Source: an uncultured Lachnospiraceae bacterium
GTDB taxonomy: Bacteria; Bacillota; Clostridia; Lachnospirales; Lachnospiraceae
DNA: 15,282 nucleotides
Direction: 5' to 3'
NCBI GenBank assembly: GCA_910586315.1
Contig: CAJUIP010000057.1
Coordinates: forward strand, 1-15,282
The notes below the pieces were generated by a model, which was given only the letters and a program-made list of their open reading frames with translations, was not told the origin of the DNA and ran no database searches. Shown here one piece after another: positions 4,984-10,665 of this stretch (position 1 is the first letter of the stretch; each line of letters opens with the position of its first letter). The translations under genes and the position numbers were made by a program.

Positions 4984-5289
4984 ATGGACATAGCAAAGGT
5001 ATTTGGGGTTGTGCTTGATCGTAATGTGGAGGAAGGGCTGGAGCTTCTTTTGTCAGGCCGTTTTTCAGAACTGTGCAAAAAGAGGATGGAGCCCTCCCGG
5101 GAGATGGAAAGCAGGAAAATGTATCAGGAGTTGGAAGACCTGGTAATGGGTCATTATCCCGGGGCAAAAGAAGACAGGGAAGAGTTCCTTAACTGGTTTG
5201 CAGAGTATGAGGGGGAGGCAAATGAGGACTTCTATCTGCTTGGCATCCGGGACGGTATCCGGGCGGCGAAATGTTTTGCAGCAGTGTGA
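4984..5289 (+). CDS. Acidic helical protein of unknown function (101 aa)
   Basis: Starting at ATG 4984 (AGAAAGGAA five bases upstream) the protein reads MDIAKVFGVVLDRNVEEGLE and ends DFYLLGIRDGIRAAKCFAAV. The pattern of an acidic helical body ending in a Y/F-x-x-G-I/F-R-x-G-x-R-like helix resembles small DUF6809-type phage proteins of Clostridia, but only faintly. A longer reading from 4894 would overlap the previous gene by 41 bases and has no comparable binding site. It is the fifth gene of the operon and precedes the integrase. Confidence 0.7.
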   Translation: MDIAKVFGVVLDRNVEEGLELLLSGRFSELCKKRMEPSREMESRKMYQELEDLVMGHYPGAKEDREEFLNWFAEYEGEANEDFYLLGIRDGIRAAKCFAAV

Positions 5290-5342
5290 GGCAGGCATTG
5301 TACTCTGCCTGGAACCGGGAAACAGAATTAAGGACTGATTGG

Positions 5343-5376
5343 GAGGGCAGCAGGTGGAAAGGCGTCTGCTGCCCTC
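5343..5376 (+). promoter_or_regulatory. Perfect stem-loop before the integrase gene
   Basis: GAGGGCAGCAG (5343-5353) pairs perfectly with CTGCTGCCCTC (5366-5376) around a 12-base loop. It lies 15 bases before the AAAGGTGG ribosome binding site of the integrase and lacks a T-run. The 3' arm plus the next bases (CTGCTGCCCTCTG, 5366-5378) is identical to 4086-4098 in the leader of the gene at 4120, which suggests a shared signal. Confidence 0.65.
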
Positions 5377-5402
5377 TGGCATTGAAAGAAAGGTGGTGCT
5401 AT

Positions 5403-6509
5403 ATGGCAAGATTGGCGCAGGGGGTACGGAAGAGGCCGGACGGGACACTTGAGAAGCGCTTTACTGTGGACGGGAAACGATATTCCATCTATGGAGCTAA
5501 TAATAAAGAGCTTCAGCAGAAGGAAAAGGAGCTCAGGGCACAGATTGAGGCGGGGACTTACACGGACAATCGCAATCTCACATTAGATAAGTATTTTGAG
5601 GAATGGCTGGCGGGAAAGAGGAATAGTACAAAGGGAAATACGCTAAAAACATACAGAAGCCATTATTATAAACATATTTCCCCAAGACTTGGAAACAAAA
5701 AGATACAGAAGATTGAGCGTAGAGAGATTTTAGTTCTGCAAAGGGAGATTTTCCAAGGGCTATCTGAAAGCACTTGCAATGGGGTATTAAGAACTTTGAA
5801 GATCATTCTGAATGACGCTGTTCATGATGAGATCATTTCAAAAAATCCGGCAGATGGGGTAAAGGCCTTGAAGGAGACAGAGAAGGCCACAGAGACCTAC
5901 CACAGAGCTCTGACAGGGCAGGAGCAGAAGGAATTCATGCGAGAGATGGAAAAGGATTTTTATTATGAGTTTGTGGCCCTTCTTCTGTGTACGGGCATGA
6001 GATCAGGAGAGGCGGCAGCTCTCACTTGGAGCGATATAGACTATAAACAGAATGTAATCCACATCACCAAAACAGTCACTTACAACGAGGACGGAACCAT
6101 AGGTATAGGGAGTCCGAAAAGCGAATCAGGGAAAAGGGATATCCCCCTGAATGGCACAATCAGGAGTGTTCTATCAAGCCAGAGGAAAAAACTGGGGAAT
6201 ATTTTACCGATGAATGACAACAGAGTCTTTGTGTCTGTCTATGGTGGCATTATACATAATCATGCGATAAATAGGGCAATAAACGGCGCACTTTCCAGAT
6301 TGAGAGAGAAAGGCAGGCCGATAGAACATTTCACGGCTCACGCTTTAAGAGATACTTTCGCTACCAGGTTCATAGAGCAGGGAGGAAACCCGCAGACATT
6401 GAAAGTCATCTTAGGCCACAGCAGCCTGGCAATGACTATGGATCTGTACAGTCATGTTCTCCCCAATACCAAGCAGCAGGAAATGGACAATCTGAGGATC
6501 GTTTTATAG
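5403..6509 (+). CDS. int: Tyrosine recombinase (phage/Tn916-type integrase)
   Basis: Site-specific integrase of 368 residues that would insert and excise the element. The N-terminal domain (KRPDGTLEKRFTVDGKRYSI, about residues 10-30) is the Tn916-Int/AP2-like arm-DNA-binding fold, followed by a SAM-like core-binding domain (about 60-165). The catalytic residues are all visible: Arg200 (GMRSGEAAAL), Lys239 in the beta-hairpin, His313 and Arg316 (AHALRDTF), His339 (LGHSS) and the nucleophile Tyr349 (DLYSHV). ATG 5403 has AAAGGTGG upstream; the frame is open further 5' but without a binding site. It is the last gene of the operon and is followed by a terminator and candidate arm sites. No excisionase is recognised, though one of the small proteins could serve. 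Confidence 0.95.
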   Translation: MARLAQGVRKRPDGTLEKRFTVDGKRYSIYGANNKELQQKEKELRAQIEAGTYTDNRNLTLDKYFEEWLAGKRNSTKGNTLKTYRSHYYKHISPRLGNKKIQKIERREILVLQREIFQGLSESTCNGVLRTLKIILNDAVHDEIISKNPADGVKALKETEKATETYHRALTGQEQKEFMREMEKDFYYEFVALLLCTGMRSGEAAALTWSDIDYKQNVIHITKTVTYNEDGTIGIGSPKSESGKRDIPLNGTIRSVLSSQRKKLGNILPMNDNRVFVSVYGGIIHNHAINRAINGALSRLREKGRPIEHFTAHALRDTFATRFIEQGGNPQTLKVILGHSSLAMTMDLYSHVLPNTKQQEMDNLRIVL

Positions 6510-6514
6510 CGGCA

Positions 6515-6538
6515 GGGCGGCATTGCGACCGCCCTTTT
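6515..6538 (+). terminator. Rho-independent terminator after int
   Basis: GGGCGG (6515-6520) and CCGCCC (6529-6534) form a GC-only stem with an 8-base loop, followed by TTTT. It begins five bases after the integrase stop codon. Confidence 0.85.
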
Positions 6539-6540
6539 CG

Positions 6541-6586
6541 TTACCCCAATAATACCCCAATTTCCACCCCTTTTCCGTGGGGTAAA
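6541..6586. repeat. Candidate integrase arm-type binding sites
   Basis: TACCCCAAT occurs at 6542-6550 and 6553-6561, exactly 11 bases apart (one helical turn). A related CCACCCC follows at 6564-6570 and an inverted GGGGTAAA at 6579-6586. Short direct repeats just outside int are the expected arm sites for the N-terminal domain of a Tn916/lambda-type integrase. The attachment core would lie close by. Confidence 0.5.
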
Positions 6587-6613
6587 CATTGAATCAAGAC
6601 AAATAAAGATAAA

Positions 6614-6625
6614 AGGAAATAAAGG
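6614..6625. repeat. Candidate att core, right copy (AGGAAATAAAGG)
   Basis: The 12-base sequence AGGAAATAAAGG at 6614-6625, just beyond the arm-like repeats, recurs at 765-776 in the same orientation. As a pair they would bound a 5.9-kb element that includes Uma2, the HTH switch and the integrase operon. A 12-base match can occur by chance in this much sequence, so this is only a candidate. Confidence 0.25.
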
Positions 6626-6724
6626 GGTTGACATTAAATAAGTCCGATAGAATCAAGGTTTTTGAGTATGATAATGAATATAGATAAAAAATGATAAAAG
6701 GAACAACTTTTAACCAAAGGTTCA

Positions 6725-6753
6725 ATGACATTTCTGCTGAAATACGGTATGAT
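6725..6753 (+). promoter_or_regulatory. Promoter of the XRE gene at 6800
   Basis: ATGACA (6725-6730; 5 of 6 to the consensus), a 17-base spacer and TATGAT (6748-6753). The -35 region includes TGACATTT, the same half-site that forms the palindrome at 7536-7554. Confidence 0.6.
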
Positions 6754-6799
6754 ATAGATACCTGAAATGGGTGCAGCAGATGAATTAGGAGGGAATGAG

Positions 6800-7222
6800 A
6801 TGAGGCGGATATCGAAAGCAGAAACGGGAAAGCGGATTCGGAAACTACTGGTGGAAAGTGGGATTACAGTTCGGGAAGTACAGGAGGCAATGGAATTGGA
6901 AAGCCCTCAGGCCGTTTATAAATGGCTCAATGGAAAAGCTCTGCCTTCTACAGAAAATCTGCTGACGCTGAGTGAAATGCTGCAAATACCCATGGAGCAT
7001 ATTCTGGTGCTGGACCATTCCAAGGTGCCGGAGGGGCGTTTGTGGCGGCTATGGAAATGTCCTCCTGTGATTTGGTCTTACAGACCTGCGGTGCCGCGCA
7101 GGCTGGAAGCCTTCAGTATACTTTTGGAGGATGTTAAAAATAGCTGGTTGCCAAAGTGGTATCGGTATGGACCGGAAGAGGAAACCGAATCCGGAAAGGA
7201 GCGGAAAGGTAATACCTTTTAA
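6800..7222 (+). CDS. XRE family transcriptional regulator
   Basis: A 140-residue protein whose first 65 residues are a standard XRE helix-turn-helix: GKRIRKLLVESGITVREVQE, then SPQAVYKWLNGKALPSTENLLTLSEMLQ. The tail is short, rich in Trp and Pro (RLWRLWKCPPVIWSYRPAVP) and ends in a charged segment; I do not recognise it. ATG 6800 is chosen because AGGAGGG precedes it. It has its own promoter at 6725-6753. It converges with the XRE gene at 7219-7467, and the stop codons overlap by four bases. It lies just outside the putative element. Confidence 0.85.
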   Translation: MRRISKAETGKRIRKLLVESGITVREVQEAMELESPQAVYKWLNGKALPSTENLLTLSEMLQIPMEHILVLDHSKVPEGRLWRLWKCPPVIWSYRPAVPRRLEAFSILLEDVKNSWLPKWYRYGPEEETESGKERKGNTF

Positions 7223-7467
7223 AGTTCGTCCAATAACTGCTGATAAGATACATTGAGCACCTTTGCCAGGATGCGGAGTTCAATATCGGTGACGAACCGC
7301 TGTCCGCTTTCAATTCTCTGCACTGCGTTTTTATCCAGATCGAGGCCTTGTATCTGGAGCATTTCAGCCAGTTTTCTTTGTGAAACATTCTTCATGTCAA
7401 GGCGATACTGCCTGACTCTTTTGCCGCAGATATTATTTAATCCTGCATCTGATTTATTTTTATACAT
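7219..7467 (-). CDS. XRE family transcriptional regulator (small)
   Basis: An 82-residue HTH protein: GKRVRQYRLDMKNVSQRKLAEML, then LDLDKNAVQRIESGQRFVTD and LRILAKVLNVSYQQLLDEL, the common HTH_3 layout of Firmicute XRE proteins. AAGGGAG precedes the ATG. It is divergent from the unknown-protein/oxidoreductase pair at 7588-9404 and shares with it a 120-base control region containing TGACATTC (7483-7490) and the perfect palindrome at 7536-7554. It is thus a likely local repressor or activator of that pair. Confidence 0.87.
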   Translation of the reverse strand: MYKNKSDAGLNNICGKRVRQYRLDMKNVSQRKLAEMLQIQGLDLDKNAVQRIESGQRFVTDIELRILAKVLNVSYQQLLDEL

Positions 7468-7495
7468 AGGATACTCCCTTTATGACATTCACTGA

Positions 7496-7524
7496 TTGCC
7501 AGTAAGATAAATATATGTTAATAT
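7496..7524 (+). promoter_or_regulatory. Promoter of the 7588-9404 gene pair
   Basis: TTGCCA (7496-7501; 5 of 6), a 17-base spacer and TAATAT (7519-7524). Transcription would begin near 7531, just before the palindrome at 7536-7554. Confidence 0.55.
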
Positions 7525-7535
7525 GGACACCGAAA

Positions 7536-7554
7536 TGACATTTAATAAATGTCA
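7536..7554. promoter_or_regulatory. Perfect palindromic operator TGACATTTA-a-TAAATGTCA
   Basis: Two perfect 9-base arms around a single central base, lying at or just after the predicted start of transcription. Half-sites of the same sequence occur at 7483-7490 (TGACATTC, near the divergent XRE gene) and in the promoter of the XRE gene at 6800. Binding by the XRE protein at 7219-7467 is a reasonable inference. Confidence 0.6.
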
Positions 7555-7587
7555 AATGGGGAATTGTTAAAGAAAGGGGACAGAAAG

Positions 7588-8013
7588 ATGGAATTGAAAC
7601 AGGTATCAGAAGAAATGAAAAAATTGAAAGAGACTGGTGAGGCTTTTCTGAGAGACAATGAGGAGAAACTTGTGGACTTTCTCAGAAAAGAGGAAATGAC
7701 AGCGGAAGAATGCCTTCAAAAAGAGATACTTTTTGAATTGCTAGATCATATTCATGGAATTTGCCATGTGGCGGAATATATGAAAAAAGAAATTGTGAAA
7801 GAGGGAGTTCTTGTTCGTAACAGCGCAGGTGAAATTACATTTGATGGGGAAGTACTGCCGATAGTCAGGGAAATTGAGGTATATATTCATGATGAAGACT
7901 TGAAGCAGGAGATTTGGACGAAAACATTTGTTGGAGGAGTAAAGGAAAAATATCTGGTGGGTCTTGGAAAAGACCTGGATGTGACCGGATTAAAAGCCCG
8001 CATGCGGGGATAG
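7588..8013 (+). CDS. Protein of unknown function (141 aa)
   Basis: A hydrophilic, mostly helical protein that begins MELKQVSEEMKKLKETGEAF and has a His-containing helix (ILFELLDHIHGICHVAEYM, about residues 46-65) and a strand-rich middle (GVLVRNSAGEITFDGEVLPI). The His/Cys-rich segment could bind metal or a cofactor, but I recognise no family. ATG 7588 follows AAAGGGGAC; an ATG at 7549 lies inside the palindromic operator and has no site. It is probably co-transcribed with the oxidoreductase that starts 56 bases downstream. Confidence 0.72.
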   Translation: MELKQVSEEMKKLKETGEAFLRDNEEKLVDFLRKEEMTAEECLQKEILFELLDHIHGICHVAEYMKKEIVKEGVLVRNSAGEITFDGEVLPIVREIEVYIHDEDLKQEIWTKTFVGGVKEKYLVGLGKDLDVTGLKARMRG

Positions 8014-8069
8014 TGGAAATTCAGCATGCTTTTCCATAATTGGGGAACAATATATCCAGAGGTGATTGT

Positions 8070-9404
8070 ATGGAATCAATCTGGAAGGAAAAAAAACCAG
8101 AGAGAAAGGGAAAGGCCGGCAGTCTGCCGAGAAAAACGGAAGTAGCGGTGATTGGCGGAGGAATGGCTGGTATCCTGTGCGGGTGGCAGTTAAAAGAAGC
8201 AGGTGTTGATGCGGTGATATTGGAGGCGCGTACTATTGGAAGCGGGCAAACAGGAAACACTACGGCCAAAATCACGTCGCAGCATGGCCTGATTTATCAG
8301 AGGCTGGCCGAAACCTTTGGACAGGAAACAGCAGGACGGTATGCGTCGGCCAGTCAGGCCGCCATAGATGAGTATGAGAGAATAATTGAAAAAAAGGGGA
8401 TTTCGTGTGGATTTGCAAGAGTGCCGGCATACCTTTATACCAAGACGAAAGAAGGGGCCAGCAAATTGGAGCAGGAACGGACAATTGCGGTGCGGGCAGG
8501 GCTTCCGGCTTCCATTGTTTATGAGACGGACCTCCCTTTTTCCGTTAAGGCGGCATTGAAGCTGGAACGGCAGGCGCAGTTTCACCCACTGGAGTTTTTG
8601 TATGGCCTGGCAAGTGAATTAGAGGTTTACGAATACACTTGGGTACGTCGCGTGAGGGAGCATCAAATATACACCAACCGGGGAAGCTTAAGGGCAGAGA
8701 AAATCATTTTTGCCACCCATTTCCCTTTTCCCAACTGGCCCGGCTTCTATTTTTCCAGAATGCATCAGGAGAGAAGCTATGTTCTGGCAGTGGAAGGGCC
8801 TAAAGTGGATGGGATGTATTATGGAATTGATTCGGACGGGTTGTCTTTCAGAAGTGCAGATGGATTGGTTTTGCTGGGGGGCCAGGGACACAGAACGGGA
8901 GAAGAGTGCGCTCATAATCCTTTTGAAAATCTGTACGCGGAGGCAAAAAAAATTTGGCCTGGCTGCTATGTGCGGGCCCATTGGGCCGCACAGGACTGCA
9001 TGACACTGGATTCACTGCCCTACATTGGTCATTTTTCAAGGTTAAGGCAGGATTGGTATGTGGCTACAGGCTTTGGTAAGTGGGGGATGACAAACTCCAT
9101 GGTGGCCGCAATGGCTATTCGTGACCATATCATAGGACGTCGAAATCCAATCTGGCAGGTGGTTTCTCCTCAGCGTCCCATGACAAAAACAGCATGGAAT
9201 CATTTCTTCCCGGAACTGAGGTACACTGCAAAAAACTTTTTCACTTGGAAAGGTCCCCGATGCCCCCATTTGGGATGCCGTCTCAGATGGAACCGGGCGG
9301 AAAAGACATGGGACTGCCCATGCCATGGCTCACGATTTGAGAAAACGGGAAATCTGATTGATAATCCGGCAAAAAGAAATATGCAAAACTATGACAGATA
9401 TTGA
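8070..9404 (+). CDS. FAD-dependent oxidoreductase with C-terminal Rieske [2Fe-2S] domain
   Basis: A 444-residue fusion. The N-terminus is a DAO/glycine-oxidase-like FAD fold with the dinucleotide motif VAVIGGGMAG (Gly29, Gly31, Gly34) and the ILEA acidic end of strand 2, followed by the GSGQTGNTTAKIT substrate-side segment and a C-terminal FAD motif (WYVATGFGKWGMT). The last 50 residues are a Rieske domain: Cys398-x-His400, 15 residues, Cys416-x2-His419, with the extra disulphide cysteines 403 and 418. It would pass electrons between FAD and an iron-sulphur cluster. The substrate is unknown. AGAGGTG precedes ATG 8070. The protein ends soon after the Rieske motif, slightly shorter than relatives of about 500 residues that I recall. 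Confidence 0.9.
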   Translation: MESIWKEKKPERKGKAGSLPRKTEVAVIGGGMAGILCGWQLKEAGVDAVILEARTIGSGQTGNTTAKITSQHGLIYQRLAETFGQETAGRYASASQAAIDEYERIIEKKGISCGFARVPAYLYTKTKEGASKLEQERTIAVRAGLPASIVYETDLPFSVKAALKLERQAQFHPLEFLYGLASELEVYEYTWVRRVREHQIYTNRGSLRAEKIIFATHFPFPNWPGFYFSRMHQERSYVLAVEGPKVDGMYYGIDSDGLSFRSADGLVLLGGQGHRTGEECAHNPFENLYAEAKKIWPGCYVRAHWAAQDCMTLDSLPYIGHFSRLRQDWYVATGFGKWGMTNSMVAAMAIRDHIIGRRNPIWQVVSPQRPMTKTAWNHFFPELRYTAKNFFTWKGPRCPHLGCRLRWNRAEKTWDCPCHGSRFEKTGNLIDNPAKRNMQNYDRY

Positions 9405-9423
9405 ATCTGGAAATTAAAAAGAC

Positions 9424-9456
9424 TGTAACAGTTCAGTGCGTATCTGAACTGTTACA
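9424..9456 (-). terminator. Strong stem-loop, terminator on the minus strand
   Basis: TGTAACAGTTCAG (9424-9436) pairs perfectly with CTGAACTGTTACA (9444-9456): 13 bp with a 7-base loop. A run of five T's follows on the minus strand after three bases, so it can end transcripts coming from the DUF1836 gene. On the plus strand there is no T-run. The sequence may also belong to a dispersed repeat family. Confidence 0.6.
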
Positions 9457-9706
9457 AGAGGCCGAATCTGTGTGGGAGATTTTTTTGAATTTCCCAGACA
9501 AACCGGATTCATCTGGATTTTCCAGCCGCAGGCACCGCTGCGGTGTCGGAAATTTGTCCCGCTGATAAACGAATATGCCCGATAAAGCGGGGCATGCTGT
9601 CCCGCGAAGTTTCGCCGGATATCATGCGGACAGAACAGAAGCAGTCAATTGTAAGTTTAACGCTATGGATTCGCACATATCGCCAAAGTCCGCCGAAGAA
9701 AACGAT
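9457..9706. other. Intergenic region rich in small palindromes
   Basis: I see no supported gene here. Perfect short stems include CTGGA/TCCAG (9513-9525), CACCG/CGGTG (9533-9545), two mutually exclusive stems ATGCCC/GGGCAT (9575-9595) and GCGGG/CCCGC (9587-9605), and GCGAA-gt-TTCGC (9604-9615). Such density suggests remnants of a repeat element or a structured 3' untranslated region of the minus-strand gene. Confidence 0.45.
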
Positions 9707-10309
9707 TTATTTTTTATGGGGAGGGTTTTCGGAGCGTATTTCATCAGTCAGCCGTTCAATCATCTGCTTTTTTAAATATACGTCAAAGGCAAGCTCGCAG
9801 ATAAAGGCAAAGAGCTGGAGGGCATCACGCTCAGATTCTTCTGCTTCCGGAAATGTTTCAGAAGCAACACGGAATTTCTCCTGTACATCAGCTTTCAGAT
9901 TTTCCATTTGCGTATGTTCCATAGAAAAAACTTCTGTATAAACTTTTGACAGAGGAAGCGATGTCTCACAGAAATGGTGCTCTGTAATGTAGGAAAGAAT
10001 GGTTTCAATATCATTAAAATTCAATAGGTTCTTGAAATAATAAATGAATACCAGAAGCAGAATATGTTCCTGCGTGTACTTTTTACGGACTGGAGACGGA
10101 AGCAGATTATTTTTGGCATAGTTGTTTATCATAGTTTTTGTGAGCACTTTATCATCCGGATAGCGCTTCAGTTCCCCCAGGTGTTTTTCCATAAAAGTAG
10201 TAACCTGATCCATATATAAATCAATCTGTGGAATATCTTCTATTTTAATATGATCCAGGCTGTCCAAGTGGCATAACAGATCTTTTAAGCGTTCCTCATT
10301 GGTTTTCAT
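9707..10309 (-). CDS. DUF1836 domain protein
   Basis: A 200-residue protein of the DUF1836 family, widespread in Firmicutes and of unknown function. The signature segment is IPQIDLYMDQVTTFM, then VLTKTMINNYAKNNLLPSPV and YTQEHILLLVFIYYFKNLL (about residues 24-105). The middle looks like a MerR-type winged-helix DNA-recognition region (TKTMINNYAKNNLLP), so a regulatory role is plausible but unproven. AAAGGAG precedes ATG 10309, and a consensus promoter lies directly upstream. The gene is single. Confidence 0.87.
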   Translation of the reverse strand: MKTNEERLKDLLCHLDSLDHIKIEDIPQIDLYMDQVTTFMEKHLGELKRYPDDKVLTKTMINNYAKNNLLPSPVRKKYTQEHILLLVFIYYFKNLLNFNDIETILSYITEHHFCETSLPLSKVYTEVFSMEHTQMENLKADVQEKFRVASETFPEAEESERDALQLFAFICELAFDVYLKKQMIERLTDEIRSENPPHKK

Positions 10310-10331
10310 AGCAGAACTCCTTTCAATCCTT

Positions 10332-10360
10332 ATTATATAGTAATGAAAACTATATGACAA
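10332..10360 (-). promoter_or_regulatory. Promoter of the DUF1836 gene
   Basis: On the minus strand TTGTCA (10355-10360), a 17-base spacer and a perfect TATAAT (10332-10337). The -35 box overlaps an inverted repeat TGACA (10355-10359)/TGTCA (10369-10373), a possible operator. Confidence 0.8.
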
Positions 10361-10393
10361 GAGGGTAATGTCATTTTCTTTATAAAGAGGGTA

Positions 10394-10513
10394 TCCTGAT
10401 GTTACGGCTTACACGTTGGCTAATTATTCGCTGATTAGTCAGGGGGCGATATCGCTATGGCGTCAAGGCATATCAAGCGGCCATATACCGTAACCGTTCA
10501 GTGGATATCAGGA
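10394..10513. other. Nested inverted repeats, possible structured RNA
   Basis: The 14-base arm at 10394-10407 pairs in two halves: TCCTGAT with ATCAGGA (10507-10513) and GTTACGG with CCGTAAC (10488-10494). Inside lie CTAAT/ATTAG (10420-10424/10434-10438), the palindrome GCGATATCGC (10446-10455) and TATGGC/GCCATA (10456-10461/10480-10485). The nesting gives a branched fold in a gene-free stretch between two divergent genes. It lies upstream of the pcrA promoter, so it would have to be a separate RNA or a DNA element. Confidence 0.45.
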
Positions 10514-10546
10514 CTGCAATATCAGAACTGCAATATCTGGACTGCT
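10505..10546. repeat. Three tandem 14-bp repeats
   Basis: ATATCAGGACTGCA (10505-10518), ATATCAGAACTGCA (10519-10532) and ATATCTGGACTGCT (10533-10546) are adjacent 14-base units with one to three differences. They lie about 60-100 bases upstream of the pcrA promoter and overlap one arm of the nested inverted repeat. Confidence 0.75.
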
Positions 10547-10608
10547 GCCCTTAATAGGCGGCAGGGTAATGCTTGTGATTGACAGGGAAGACAGGGGAAT
10601 CGGTTTCA

Positions 10609-10638
10609 TTGGACATAAGGTCCGAAATCTGCTATAAT
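10609..10638 (+). promoter_or_regulatory. Promoter of pcrA
   Basis: TTGGAC (10609-10614, weak -35), an 18-base spacer and a perfect TATAAT (10633-10638), 28 bases before the pcrA ATG. GGAC-ataag-GTCC (10611-10623) forms a small inverted repeat over the -35 edge. Confidence 0.6.
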
Positions 10639-10665
10639 AATAACTCAACGAGAAAGGGGAAAATT

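Noticed and set aside
6628..6656. Promoter from TTGACA at 6628
   Set aside because: The -35 box is perfect but no -10 sequence lies at 16-18 bases; the promoter at 6725-6753 is a better fit for the XRE gene.
9543..9941. Plus-strand frame of 132 codons
   Set aside because: Half of it is antisense to the DUF1836 gene and the rest lies in the palindrome cluster; there is no ribosome binding site.
10505..10546. CRISPR array
   Set aside because: The 14-base units are directly adjacent without spacers and no cas genes are present.
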